In this document: positions 1 through 11,650 of the stretch, in pieces
Layout: the number at the start of each line of letters is the position of its first letter
How positions within the stretch are numbered: the stretch's first letter is position 1
Assembly: GCF_021155765.1 (NCBI RefSeq)
Contig: NC_060114.1
Location: 15,385,501-15,449,500, forward strand
Length of the DNA stretch: 64,000 nucleotides
Origin: Diprion similis
Taxonomy: Eukaryota > Arthropoda > Insecta > Hymenoptera > Diprionidae
Reading direction: 5' to 3'
Notes under the pieces: model-generated
What the model was told of the DNA's origin: nothing
What the model saw: the letters and a program-made list of their open reading frames with translations, nothing else
The model's database searches: none
Translations under genes and position numbers: made by a program

Positions 1-450
1 GTCCCATATAGGCTCTCATCTTCTTTGTTTTTTAATAAAAGAATAACTTATTTCTACTCTCGGATAATGAAATTGAATTATGGTGTCCCGAGTCGAAAAT
101 GTAAACAGTTTCCTTGCGGCGGGAAATTTAAATTCACGCGGAATGTTTTTTCACTCCCCGTAACGCAATTGGAGTATCCACGCAATTGAAATCTAATGTT
201 TATGATTATACGTTGTAGTAACAAGTGCAGAAAACTTTCAAGTGCGAGAAGTCCAAAAGTACCAGAAAAGAGAAGAAGTAGAGGAAGAATAAAACGAACC
301 GAATCGTTTATCATCGTCAGCAGCAATGCGTTAATCGTCATCCGCCAGTTGCAGTTGTGGAGTTGTGAAATCAATTCGCCTGAAGCGAAAATTATGAGAT
401 GAAGACTGAGATGCGGAAGGGCACAAAATTCTTCCATTAAACCATCAACC
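1..450. other. 5' flank of the MFSD12-like gene
   Basis: I see no independent gene here. The segment leads into the start codon at 451, so it probably holds the promoter and 5' UTR of the transporter. Short open frames on both strands have no recognisable protein character. No TATA box or initiator stood out clearly enough to place a transcription start. Confidence 0.4.
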
Positions 451-3400
451 ATGGATATTAGCGGGGAACGGATGCCTTTGGTGGAGGGAAAGATCTCGAA
501 GACCGTCAGGGCGTCTTACGCCCTCGGCCATGTATTCAACGACCTGGCAGCCGCCATGTGGTTCTCCTACACGCTCCTCTATCTCCAGAGAATAGTGCTT
601 TTCGAGCCGGTAACGGCGGGCGCGATGCTTTTGCTGGGTGAGTTTGACGCCAGTTTGGAACTTGACTGGTTAAAGATTTACCCAATTTATGGTGTGAACA
701 AAGCGATGTAGAAACTAAGGAAAAGTACTAATAAAGATATCGATATTCAAGCTATGAGGGTGAAGTCAAGCCAGATAGTTTGATTGGAGTAGTAAAAAGG
801 AAATAAAAAATCAAATGAGTTCGTGAATTCGAACTTGAAAAGAAACAAACTTTTAATAATTTTAGACCAATACTTTTTTATTGTGTTAGCTTTTTTCAAT
901 GCTGAAAACGTGTTGATTTTCCTGATTTGACGAGGTTCGTTGTAATTTATACGAATCACACAAATTACAAAGAAATTTTTCCAGATTTGCAAAAAACTGT
1001 ACGAACTTTGTGCACTTGAAACAGTGGCATTCGAAATTATTTTTCCTAAAGGAAATCAGTTGAGATTCTCTTAACGAGTTTCAATTCCATCAACTTTAGT
1101 TCAACTGTTGAATGAATTTTATTTCCAACTTTGATTCCATAATTTTATGTGTACTTCAAATACGACCCTTTTATTCTTCAGGACAAATCGTGGACGCCCT
1201 TATGACACCGGTCTTCGGCGTCCTGGTAGATCGCTACGGCAGCAAAAAAGCTTGGCACGTGTTGGGCTCAGTCTTAGTCAGCCTGAGCTTTCCCGTGATA
1301 TTCGGGACATTCCTGGATGTGAGAAATCCATCCGCGACGTTCGTCTACGTGGCTAGTATATCCGTTTTTCAAACCGGATGGGCCGCCGTCCAGATATCAC
1401 ATCTTTCGATGATTCCAGCTCTCGCCAGATCTCAGCTAGCCAGAACCGAGCTAACCGCAATAAGGCAATCATAATTTTTCACGCCAATCAGCATATCGGC
1501 CATCGATCGATGTGTATAACGTATAATCTTAACGATTTCAATTAACGTCTTTTCAACCTAGTCGACATCACGTGGTACTAAGAAGTCTGAGACTTCCTAA
1601 AGTGCTGCCTAATTGTTTAATTCCATCCCTCAAGTGTCCTCACCTTATTCGACTACCGATTTCGGCTTCTGTTTTTCAGGTACTCAGCCCAGGTCGGCGC
1701 AGCTGTAACAGTCTTCGTGGTTACCTGGATAATCCTTCCAACCCAGGGTGACTCGGTTGTCCAGGTGACGATAAATGACGCTTACAAATTCCGGGTGAGT
1801 ATTCGATGCTTGCATCTTTGGAAACCAAGGCGAAGACGTGAGCTTGAAACGGTCTCTTTCAGGCAAATCATCATTTGATCCATACAATTACCGATTTACA
1901 GAACATCGTGATCATCTGCACGGTGATCGGAGTGACGGCGAGTGTCTGCTTCCACGTCTTCCTCAAGGCGAGACACCTGGAGGATGGCTCCCTCCCGCAG
2001 AGTCTGCAGAACGACAAGAACGGCGATCGATCACCCCTGAGGAACTCGTCCTTGGCTGGTCGCAGGTACTGGTCAGGAACAACCCTCCTTCTGAGGGTGG
2101 CCCTCCTCTACGTCGCGAGCCGACTTTTCATCACCCTAGCCATGGTTTACCTGCCACTATACATCGAGGAGTCAGCCGTTGGGGGAAAAGAGGCTCTGGC
2201 TACCGTTCCCTTGGCTTCTTACCTCGCCTCTTTCGTCGCGGCGCTTTGCCTCAAGCACATCAACAGGTCCTGCGGCACTAAGGTTCAGACCCGCTTTGAT
2301 AAATGATCGGTAATCAACCGGTTGACTGGTAATGCAGCATATATGCACAGAAAAAGAAAGTGTCCAAACTGGTAATGTAGCATGTATGCACATTTTTTAA
2401 TAACTCTGTTTTTTCTCGATGGATTTGGACAAAAATTAGTACACTACCGTTTCGAGGGTCGCCGAATCCAAATTTGAAAGCCGATTTGAAATATTCAATA
2501 AAAAATTTGCCAGGACTCACCTCTACGTTCACCCTCACGGGGTGAAAAATTGAACGAATAAGTTCTGAAATAAAATCAGGGATCCAAAAAAAAAAACCGG
2601 TACCAATTTTGGTGTGATTTGGTCGGTTGTATGTGGCTACCAGTTTGGCACGAAAGCTGGAAGAACTCGTGCCAGTCAGCCGGTTAACAATAAGAATGAC
2701 GATGACTGGTTCGAAAAATTAATAGCAGATTTGTTGAAGGCCTGTTATCTCATGGGAGCACTGATCGGTATCCTGGCCTCCCTGATCATAGAATTCGCCG
2801 GAAGCAACACGGGGATCGTTTACTTTGTGGCGATTTTGATAGGGGGCGGAAGTTCCATCACCATGGTCACGTCTCTCAGCGTGACTGCGGAGCTGATTGG
2901 GCCACGAACGGAACGCAGTGCTCTTGTCTACTCGGTGGTGACGTTCTTGGACAAAGTGGTCACCGGGCTGGTGGTCATACTCATCGAGAAACTGTGAGTC
3001 ATAACCACGTGCATCATACTACAAGAATGTCAACAACCACTGTTCATGTCACTGCACTGTGACGAAAAAACATTGGTTGTTGCTTGGTACTTGCTACATG
3101 ATCACTATGTTTTGCCATCAAATACTGTTGGAATGGTTCCAAATTATGATCTGTGGAAGTCCACATCGCATTTTTGTTGGATTATTGGATACCTACTACA
3201 TGGTCCCAATGTTTTTTTATCAAATACTGTTAGGATATCACCAAATTATGGTGTGTGGACGTCCACATCCCATTTTTGTTGGATTATTGGATACCTAATA
3301 CATGATCCCAATGTTTTCTGATCAAATACTATTAGGATGACTCGAAATTATGGTTTATGGAAGTCCACATTCCATTTTTTTCACACCGTATGATTGCGAT

Positions 3401-3555
3401 TTCACTGACTTGTGTTCTCCCTTTGCATCAACAGGAGATGCCTGGACAAGGGTTTGTGCCCCAGCTACTACCGGGACACCTTGTCAGTCGTTTGTGCTGC
3501 CTCGATGCTCCTGGGACTTCTCGCGTTAGCGTCAGTCGCGAGATGCCTGACTTGA
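451..3555 (+). CDS. MFSD12: MFSD12-like major facilitator transporter (six coding exons)
   Basis: Exons read as 451-637, 1182-1464, 1680-1794, 1902-2282, 2740-2993 and 3435-3555, joining in frame to 446 residues with stop TGA at 3553-3555. Recognition rests on family stretches known from vertebrate MFSD12: an N-terminal YALGHVFNDLAAAMWF block, a GQIVDALMTPVFGVLVDRYG loop with the MFS D-R motif, KKAWHVLGS, QISHLSMIP, TELTAIRYS, and LIGPRTERSALVYS followed by FLDKVVTG near the end. Hydrophobic segments are spread throughout, as expected for 12 membrane helices. Human MFSD12 is about 480 residues, so this is near full length. The vertebrate protein is needed for cysteine import into lysosomes and melanosomes; an insect role is inferred only. 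Exon 2 ends in a GC rather than GT donor. Exon 5 has a pyrimidine-poor acceptor, but the join fits the family alignment. Confidence is high for the family and moderate for exact exon edges. Confidence 0.88.
2326..2392 (+). repeat. Short direct duplication in MFSD12-like intron 4
   Basis: A 24-bp unit beginning CTGGTAATG at 2326-2349 recurs at 2369-2392 with two differences, 43 bp apart. It lies inside the intron between exons 4 and 5 and has no coding meaning. Confidence 0.6.
3067..3380 (+). repeat. About three copies of a 102-bp tandem repeat in the last MFSD12-like intron
   Basis: The phrase CATTTTTGTTGG recurs at 3169 and 3271, and a degraded form follows at 3373, a spacing of 102 bp. The whole unit repeats with it, including TTGGATTATTGGATACCTA, CAATGTTTT.TATCAAATACTGTTAGGAT and TGGACGTCCACA-like parts. 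The copies fill most of the intron between 2993 and 3435. Any open frame across them is a by-product of the repeat. Confidence 0.85.
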
Positions 3556-5789
3556 CGATTAAGCTTCTTACAATTATGCACCACCCTTAAGAGCCAGCCC
3601 TCCGCGCTATTATCGAATTCAGCACCAATTACCTGGCCAAGTCATCCGTGTCAAAAACTTGCCGGGGAATCAACTACTCGAAGACAATTACACATGCACC
3701 CTAGATTTATTATTAGAAATTTGACAATCTTAATGGTGATCTTGTTTCGCCCTTAGCAGAAGCAGTAAGTTTAATCTATCTGTGATTGGATTCCAAGATA
3801 AATTATACCGACAACGATAACTGTGTACCTAATGATAAAATCTGCAGCAATTATATGACAATTTGTATCATAGAAAATACATGGAATTTTAACGGAATTT
3901 CAACTCTGGTTCAATTCTAAAGCTGTAAAAAAAATCTGAATTAAATCTTTCTTGTTTCATGCTGACACTGTCCATTTTTCGAGATTTCAGATTTCAAAAA
4001 GGTTTTCAAGCCTCGATTTGATAACAGAAGAACAGTCGGCGAATTCATATAGAGGAAATTGGCATTGTTCGTATGAACAAACGTTGTACTTTCAATAAGC
4101 ACAAAAGTTATTCTCCGAATTGTGATATCCGCCTTGTTATTGTGATTCCACGTACTCATGGCGTAACACACGCTGGTATTTCCATTGTTCAAATCTAAGT
4201 GATTCACTGATAAAAATGTTCGCTAATCACGGCAATTTTTTTTCTCTTATATCCGCAAACAGATTCTGGGAGCGATCGTTGATCACAAAGAAAAGTAATT
4301 GGAGAAGAATCAATGCAGAAAAAACAGTAAAAAAATAAGTAGCATTTCTTAAAAATTAAGATGCACGTAGATTTAGATATGGAATTATGCAATTCCGCAT
4401 CGATGTTAAATCTTTCTCTTCTTTTTTCTATAAAGAATACTTTTATTGACAATTCCATCTTACGATTCTCATTTTATTATTACTAATCCTCATATTCGTT
4501 ACGTCTGATTGGCACTTATGTAACTCAGATGCCAGTCGATATATTGAAGCGTTATTAACCACGTAGAGGAATTTTTATCTACACAGACAGATCGGAATGT
4601 ACTTGTGTACCTATATTTGTATCGGAAAAAAATCGCCCATATGCCAGTCATTACAATCTGTTACCGCATCACCAAAGGTCGCGATAAGTCTATCAACGAG
4701 CACGGTATTTCCTCATGAGTACGTAATCACAATGAAAATTTTTTTTCATACATGTGAAAAAGGTTCAACAGTTTTCGTTTTTTCTATAGTATCAATCGTA
4801 TACAAAAATTTTACGAAGAATTGCGTAGTTTCAATTTTTTTTCTGACATCAATGTGTCAATTTGGAGTAAATGCAGCTGATCGATTTTCAAACCGTTCCC
4901 AAAATAATATCTACTCTAAGGCCTGATCGATGTTCGCGATAAAATGTAACAAACCACGGTTATGTACACGGCATTCGTTTCCAGTTCATTGTTTCGCTTG
5001 GTGCCGCAGCTTTTTTGCATTATCTTTGGTTACGCAAGCGGAAAACGTATATAATGAGTCAAACAATACTTGATTCATCGACCAAAAAAATTATGATTTC
5101 AAATATGAATCATAATTATAATAAACAGAAATGATTTTGATTGAATAATGCGCAAAATTATGATTTTTTGCTCTTTTCCTGATATGAATATTACAATTTT
5201 TCCGCCATCGAGTTGGGCGAAAAATGGGAAACATATCGAATTTATGAAAAAAAATGCCAGGATAAAGCAAGAAGATGGAAAAATGGACTCAGTTGAATTC
5301 ATATATAATAAAAAGAATAAAAAAAAAAATAACGAGAAATAAAATTACACAGAGCCAAAAATAATTTTATTTTTATTCGCATTTGGAAATTCGATATTTT
5401 TACTAGAAAGAAATCTAAGGTGACCTTGGCCTTTCCTTACTACACTCACTATTAATAAAGTTCTTAATATAGCACAATTTTATGCCCTATATGTTAAGCT
5501 CGAAAATTATTGCCTGAAAAATTTTCGTATGGAATGTGCTTATCGCACGATATTTGGCCATTCCATTCAAAATGTGACACACCGTGAATATCTTAATCCC
5601 GCATACGTAAGTATGATTTGATATGTACAGATGTAACGAGCTGATCCGAATTGGCTATAATTTTGCGATGACTTAAAGGGGATCTTGATCAGACTAGGAC
5701 TTTCTATAATCGCACTTGGTTACGTATGTATTCCTGACGTAACTCGCAAGTGTCAGAGAACTTCTGGGATCATAGTACATATATTTACG
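3556..5789. other. Intergenic: MFSD12-like gene to TSPO array
   Basis: A/T-rich DNA with no convincing coding sequence on either strand. The first few hundred bases must hold the 3' end of the transporter transcript, but no polyadenylation hexamer close to the stop is clear enough to call. Confidence 0.5.
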
Positions 5790-5827
5790 TTACGTAAACA
5801 ATACCACGTTACGTAAACAATACCACG
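5790..5827 (+). promoter_or_regulatory. Tandem TTACGTAA-containing 19-mer upstream of TSPO copy 1
   Basis: The unit TTACGTAAACAATACCACG occurs twice in a row at 5790-5808 and 5809-5827. The palindrome TTACGTAA is the consensus half-site pair bound by PAR/C-EBP type bZIP factors in animals. A close relative occurs upstream of TSPO copy 2 (9212-9230). A regulatory role is inferred from this recurrence and the position ahead of the genes. Confidence 0.4.
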
Positions 5828-6104
5828 TTTCTTACTTATCAAAGGCCTCATTTTCAGACAGATGCACCTGAGGAAATGGATTCTGAACCAGTAACTTACT
5901 TTTTCGAGAAGTCAATTACGTTGGCAATGCGGATTCCATCGCAGATTCCATTTACCCAAATTTATAGATACAGCGATTCGGGTAATCGATTATACAATGT
6001 TCCAGAAGTTCTGAGACGAATGCACCTAATAGTGTCAAAATTTTATCAATTTACGATGCTGAGATAATCTCGGTCAAGCATCTGATACGGGTGATCGTGT
6101 CATT

Positions 6105-6113
6105 ATAACTAGG
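6105..6113 (+). promoter_or_regulatory. Shared upstream element TATAACTAG, TSPO copy 1
   Basis: TATAACTAG lies 59 bp before the ATG. The identical 9-mer lies 61 bp before the ATG in copies 2 and 3, each time preceded by a TCGT/TTCGT..(T)AT-type run. It may be a TATA-like core promoter element or a conserved leader sequence; the sequence alone cannot tell which. Confidence 0.5.
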
Positions 6114-6163
6114 TGGAACTGTCGAAAGGCCATTAGTTCCACGCTTATTCTCACGGAGTCAAG

Positions 6164-6920
6164 ATGGGCGAGACAAAACCGCACAAAATTTGGCTACTCA
6201 TAGTTGCCATTATCGTGCCAAACGCTGGTGGTTGGGTCGGAGCTGCTCTGTGGCAAGACAAGGACTGGTTCGAGGTAAGCTTGAAGCCACTCGCCCATTA
6301 ATTTGTCTTCCAATTTCCATTATCGTCGGAAACCATTTAACGGAACCAATTCCGTTTTTGAAAAGAACCGAACACTAAAACTCGCAAAAAATTTTCACGC
6401 CATAGAATGAGGTCGTGCAACCATCATGGAAGCCACCAAATTGGCTTTACCCAGTCGTCTGGACGATAGTGTACTCATTGATGGGTATCGCTTCTTACTA
6501 TGTATGGAAGGACGCACCGAGTAAGGAGAAGCTCTACCTTCCACTCGGAGTTTACTGCGTTCAGCTGATCGTCAACTGGTTCTGGACGCCATTCTTCTTC
6601 ATCTGGCATATGATCCTCGTGGTGAGTATAATTCTCGGGATGAAATGTGCCGTTAATTCCGTTACGCATTTTCGTCTGGTGTTAGTTTCACTTGCAATAT
6701 CAGAAACCTGCTTTCCGGACCTGTGAATTCTTATACAAGAAATTTTTCTCCTTAGTCACTGATCGACATCGTGATCCTGTGGGTGCTGATCGTTATCACG
6801 ATCTACTTGTTCTTCAGGGTGTCAAAGAAGACAGTATTCATGCTGGCTCCCTACATCGTTTGGGTAACGATCGCAACTGCTCTGAACGCGAACTACTATC
6901 ACCTGAACAAGGATCTCTAA
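6164..6920 (+). CDS. Tspo: TSPO/MBR family translocator protein, array copy 1
   Basis: Exons 6164-6274, 6406-6621 and 6756-6920 join without phase breaks to a 163-residue protein, close to the usual 160-170. TSPO is a five-helix protein of the mitochondrial outer membrane that binds cholesterol and porphyrins. Family hallmarks visible are VPNAGGWVGA in helix 1, PSWKPPNW then VVWTIVYSLMGIASYYVW (residues 43-71), QLIVNWFWTPFFF (90-102) with the conserved Asn94, and the C-terminal APYIVWVTIATALN. The end, LNANYYHLNK (152-161), fits the CRAC cholesterol motif (L/V-x(1-5)-Y-x(1-5)-K/R). The start is the first ATG of an open exon and gives the normal N-terminal length. Introns are 131 and 134 bp with GT-AG ends. 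It is the first of three same-strand copies about 3 kb apart, and looks intact. Confidence 0.93.
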
Positions 6921-6992
6921 ACCGCAGCTGTGATAATTCTGCTATTTATTTTACCTGCTCATAATTACATATTTATGTAACTGAAATAGAGT

Positions 6993-7256
6993 AACATAAG
7001 CGTGAATTCTTAACGACCACACGGTACGTTGTCTGCTGAAATTTAATGCCCGGGCGCTACAATCCGAGAGTAACTATTTACCAGGGTGACCAATTCTCTG
7101 ACACCGACACTGTCAACATATTTTAGGTTAGAACTCTCGTGTGAGTTTATAATGTTTGGTAACCTTTCCAAGCAGTTGTTCTCGGACTATAGATCGTGTA
7201 CATTAAATTTTAGCAGACGACGAACCGTGCAGTCTGTAGGAATCCACTCTGTATAA
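6993..7256. mobile_element. MITE-like inverted repeat, short member of a two-copy family
   Basis: The left end, around GTGAATTCTTAAC (7002-7014), is the inverse of the right end, around GTAGGAATCCACTCTGTAT (7236-7254). Inside are GTTGTCTGCTGAAATTTAAT against AAATTTTAGCAGACGACGAAC and a small hairpin core starting CCAGGGTGACCAA. The same ends and core occur in the larger element at 46920-47347. It sits right after TSPO copy 1 and may overlap its 3' UTR. There is no transposase, so it would be a non-autonomous DNA transposon remnant. Confidence 0.65.
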
Positions 7257-8571
7257 TAGAAGATCACGTGAACAAGTGAAGGGAGCAGATAAACGATTAA
7301 GTGACAATCAAATTTTATATGATACTTTTATATGAAAGGTTTGGTGATAATAAAACTAGTTACTGATAAATCAAATTGCGAGTAATGAAAATCGATTCTC
7401 CAACTATTATAAAATCAATCTCCTCGTGGTACGCAGGAATTATATTTACAAGAAATATTAAACAACGTATAGATCGTTCCTGCAAATTTTTTAAATAAGC
7501 AATCTCGTCACCGCCAAAGGCGTGAATGGAATCCGAGCAAACTTTAGACTTACGCAATATAATCACCGGAAACTTCTCTAGGCGTTCAAACACTTTTGTG
7601 TCAACAACTAAAGGAGGAAGATTGAAAAGCCATTTGAGTAAAGTCATCGTCGAGCATCAAATAATATTCCAACGGTTTACCTGCAGAGAGCCAGTACAAA
7701 GTTTGCTTGGAAATTCTGATGAGATCATTGACTCTTTATCGAAGTATCGCATGTCGCCATGAGTCGTTCTTTTCAGCTTATTGTTTAAGACTTATTTCAA
7801 TATTCTAATACGTAATTTCAATCACATTCGTCCGCGCGTTTATGGCTGCTGTATGAATATTGAATAAAGCGTGCGAGATTAGTCATGTTTTACGCTAATC
7901 TTACACGGTAAATATTGTGAATCATGTTACTGCGATCAAAGGCACAGGTGATAACGCCGAAAATATCACGTCAGCTGATATCGATTAACATTTGAAGGGC
8001 CCGCGTTACTGAGCTTTTATCAAATTTATTCCGATATCGCGATTCTTTTAAAGTGAGAACGCTGAGCGCCGACCAACATCTCGTGGCTGTTCGGAGAATC
8101 TCGATTAATTGTTCGACTAATTCATAAAGTTTTAGGGTTATGTGTCCACTACATCGTCGCACGAAATAGAATTTAATTAACAATTAATTTTATCTCCAAT
8201 TCGTTGTTATAACAATAATACGAATGTTGAAAATTATTTACAATAACGTGCCATTACTCTCAAAATGTGAAGCTGTTATTAGGATTTTCACTTTGCGATG
8301 CGTCATCTGGTGGAAACAAATAAAACTAATGAAACCAGACTGACAGCTGACCGTTGACCATGTTTTTCGCCTATGGATAGTGGAACAAATATATTATTGA
8401 TATGTTTAATTGATTTATATGACACGAGTAATTTGAATAGCCCAAGAATTGTGATTCACCTCCATTAAAATTAAAAACTTAGGTTATGTCGTGATAAAAT
8501 GGCGCCGACAACCGGGCTCTGACGTCACGAGGACATTTTTCAATACGTATTATACCACTGAAAGATATCAG
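7257..8571. other. Intergenic between TSPO copies 1 and 2
   Basis: No gene is supported. AATAAA at 7349-7354 is the first canonical polyadenylation hexamer after TSPO copy 1 that I noticed, about 430 bp past its stop; another lies at 7862. The remaining open frames are short and composition-driven. Confidence 0.4.
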
Positions 8572-8572
8572 T

Positions 8573-8593
8573 GTATATATATATATATATATA
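8573..8593. repeat. (TA)n microsatellite
   Basis: An uninterrupted TA dinucleotide run of about ten units abuts the left side of the foldback element at 8600-9030. Confidence 0.9.
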
Positions 8594-8599
8594 ACTTAG

Positions 8600-9030
8600 A
8601 GTGGTCCTGATTTACGGTGTTGATGAATCCTCCCCCCCCCTCCGCCCCGAAATGAACTTCAAATAATTTAAAAACAATTGCACAATTTTTTCAGATTTTT
8701 TTCCGCTTTGTGATCGAAGTTTCTTATGGAAATGAAATGGGAAAAACGTTTTTTCTCGATATATATTTTATTGTAAGAGTAATAAGGTTCCAAAAAATCT
8801 ATAACCGCGGGGTTTTAGTGGGCATTAGTGCAACTATCTGAAAAAGAAGTACACATCATCGTACCAGGCATTCTAGATGGATTATTTCGATAAGAAACTT
8901 CGGTCACAAAGCGGACTATCTTAATAGTAAGGTAAAAATCTGATAAAATTAACCATTGTTTTTGAATTATTTGAGGTTAATTTGAGGGGTGGGGTCAAAA
9001 AAAATCCGTTGACACCCTGATATAGTGGTG
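8600..9030. mobile_element. Foldback (inverted-repeat) element between TSPO copies 1 and 2
   Basis: The left arm (about 8606-8735) reads TCCGCCCCGAAATGAACTTC, then AAATAATTTAAAAACAATTG, and ends with CCGCTTTGTGATCGAAGTTTC. Its reverse complement appears with mismatches at about 8900-9030: GAAACTTCGGTCACAAAGCG, AAAAATCTGA, TTGTTTTTGAATTATTTGAG and GAGGGGTGGGG. About 160 bp of unrelated sequence separates the arms. There is no open frame for a transposase. It is probably a MITE; no target-site duplication could be fixed. Confidence 0.65.
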
Positions 9031-9211
9031 AAAAATTAGTGGAAAGTTACTGAATCGTCAGTGAATCAGCTCTTGTCGTATTTGAAATTTCAGCAACATG
9101 CTTATAGCCACTTTCGGTAATCTTCCTTATCAGAGCTCAAAATCTTGTCTTCTTCTTCTTCTTTTTCCTCAACGCCGAATTAAATATCTTTATGAACTGT
9201 ACACATTTCTG

Positions 9212-9230
9212 TTACGTAAGCAATCCTACG
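9212..9230 (+). promoter_or_regulatory. TTACGTAA element upstream of TSPO copy 2
   Basis: TTACGTAAGCAATCCTACG is a near match to the duplicated 19-mer upstream of copy 1 (TTACGTAAACAATACCACG). It lies about 230 bp before the copy 2 TATAACTAG and ATG region. It is probably a duplicated bZIP-type site; no equivalent was found before copy 3. Confidence 0.4.
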
Positions 9231-9400
9231 CTTGACACTTATTGAGTGCCACTAGGTTCCTGCATGTGAGTAAGTATTACATGCCTGTAACATGCTTTCA
9301 TCTTTTGGACTAATGCATCATATAGATGTCAAAATATTATCAATTAGCGATTTACGGATTACCCCTGTCTAACAAAATTAGGCCTGGGGGCTCGTTGTGT

Positions 9401-9409
9401 TATAACTAG
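9401..9409 (+). promoter_or_regulatory. Shared upstream element TATAACTAG, TSPO copy 2
   Basis: Identical to the element before copies 1 and 3, here 61 bp before the ATG at 9462 and preceded by TCGTTGTGT. Confidence 0.5.
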
Positions 9410-9461
9410 ATTGTATCGGCGGAAGGACGTTTAGTTCAACTTCAATTCTCACTGACTAAGG

Positions 9462-10917
9462 ATGGGCGAAAAAAAGCCAGACAACATTTGGATATTCCTC
9501 TTTTCCGTTGTGCTACCAAATGCCGGCGGATTGGTTGGAGCCTCTCTCTGGCAGGACAGGGATTGGTTTGAGGTGAGCTTCGAGCACAATTCATCTACCT
9601 CGATCATTTCGCAAATTTTATCCACCTTTGAACATTTGTTTTCTCCACTTTATACGTGAACTGCCGAGTGTAAACCGTCCAATTGATTGTTGATAATCCA
9701 TTGATAAACGAAAGAGTAAAAAATTCTCAACATCCTAATTATTTCATGAAATCCATAAGGACTTCGTCAAACTCCGTGCAATTGACGCGGGATTTTTATC
9801 CACAATTCCGAAAATATGTTAAATTTTTCTTTGTTGATTTTAGTTTATCTATTTTTTTTACCCATTTGTTGCTTGGCTGTTATTTTATGGTATTTTATTC
9901 AACGTAATTCCTTCCAACAATTCTGCAAACTGTTATCAAATCGTTTAAAAAATATCCAAAGAATGCGATTGTGTTATTTCATTCTCGAAAAATTACATAC
10001 GTTGTAAAGTGAAAATTTGGCTAGAATTTAGCATGAAATTCAGCGAATCTATTAAATGTATAAGTGCTTCTACTTTCTAGTTCAAAATGAACTTCAATAG
10101 TCATAAAATGACACTATTTTCTATTTTTGCTTCGTTGTCGATTGCAGAAAGCACATTTTTACCATTGAATATAATGACGTGCCTCTATGCACATTCATAG
10201 TTATCTATTATTATAGGTTCCAAGAATTTCACGGTGAAAATAAAACGCTCTCAAATAGATTCTGTGATTTATTATTAGTGTAAATTTTTTCCCACCAGAA
10301 TGAAGTAACGCATCCACCATGGAGACCACCAAACTGGCTTTTCCCAGTCGCTTGGACGTTGATATACTCTCTAATGGGGATCGGATCGTACTACGTCTGG
10401 AAGTATGGCCAGGGTAAAAACCTCTGGATCGCGCTCGGAGTTTACTGTGTTCAGCTGATCGTCAACTGGTTCTGGACGCCGTTCTTCTTCGTCTGGCATC
10501 TGATCCTCGTGGTTAGTATAAGTAATTCTCAGGACCAGACCTCTCCGATTCATTACTTTCGTATTGACTGCTGGTTTTCCAATTTTTCTGAAGTCTATCT
10601 GAACATAATTATTTTTTGTGATTTCTCTTCTCCATTCCATAATTCATTCCCGTTGTATGTACACACCTTCGACCAATGCTAGCTCCACTTGCCATATTAT
10701 AAATCTGCTTTTCAGGATTTCTGACTAATTATTTAACAATTTTTCTCCTCAGTCACTTATCATCATCGTAATCCTCTGGGTGCTGATCGTCCTTACGATC
10801 TACGTGTTCTACAGGGTGAACGTAAAAGCGGCGTGCTTCCTGATCCCCTACATCGCCTGGGTCACAGTTGCTACCGGTCTCAACTCTCACTATTATCACC
10901 TCAATAAGGACCTCTGA
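9462..10917 (+). CDS. Tspo: TSPO/MBR family translocator protein, array copy 2
   Basis: Exons 9462-9572, 10299-10511 and 10753-10917 give 162 residues, all introns phase 0 as in copy 1. The first intron is enlarged to 726 bp. The copy keeps the family marks: VLPNAGGLVGASLW, PPWRPPNW, PVAWTLIYSLMGIGSYYVW, QLIVNWFWTPFFF and PYIAWVTVATGLN, plus a CRAC-compatible C-terminus LNSHYYHLNK. The linker after YYVWK is one residue shorter than in copies 1 and 3 (YGQGKNLW). Exon 2 is almost identical to copy 1 around VYCVQLIVNWFWTP, which suggests recent duplication or gene conversion between the two. The expected role is an outer mitochondrial membrane receptor for sterols or porphyrins. It appears intact. 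Confidence 0.93.
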
Positions 10918-11393
10918 AGTAATTTTTTTTTATTATGCAATTTACTGTACTTGTACACGTGACTAGATATGTGACTACCTGGAATGATGTGTACTTATGT
11001 TACGTAAAAGAGAAACATGCGAGCTCAGGTTTTTATACCTATATGATGTAATAGATCCAGTGATAATGAAGTAAAGTTACATAAAAAATGGATAATCGAT
11101 TGCAACGTGAACGTTGATTACAGGCGAAATTTTATCTTCCTACACTTGACACTGCTGGATTAATCCCATTAGTGAGTCAGTGATGAATTAGTAATGATGA
11201 ATCCTCAAAATTTGTAAGACAGTATTCGAAGCCGCGGCTTATTTGGCAACTATATACTTGACAATTTATCGGAACATCAATTAGACCTAGATTCTATTTG
11301 TGCACTATCCTTTTGTGGAAAAAGCCGTATCGTATTGACTCACAACGTAAGCGCATAAAATCATCGCCGTTTTCTTACCGTAGTGGAAATGTT

Positions 11394-11413
11394 CGTAGAC
11401 TACAAAGTCTACG
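11394..11413. repeat. Perfect 8-bp hairpin
   Basis: CGTAGACT and AGTCTACG flank a four-base ACAA loop. It could be chance or part of a degraded element. Confidence 0.7.
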
Positions 11414-11650
11414 TCCAATTATATTACATTGAATTCGTAGTCAAGTGAATCAAATTTCAGAAGTCACAAACCTTGCGAAAACTCATTTGTAGACAGTAAT
11501 AAATAACTCAAAGGATGACATTTACATCTCATGCCGTTTGCAGAATGTAGGCAACCCGACGGGCTGCGGTGTTCACTCATCGTCAGACTGATTCGGCTGA
11601 GACGTAGGGGTAAATTTCAAGGACTAAATTCTCGGTTTCTAGGTATTACC

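Noticed and set aside
8633-8643. Short C run near the foldback left arm as a separate feature
   Set aside because: It is only about 11 bases and belongs to the arm sequence, matched by the GGGGTGGGG on the other side.
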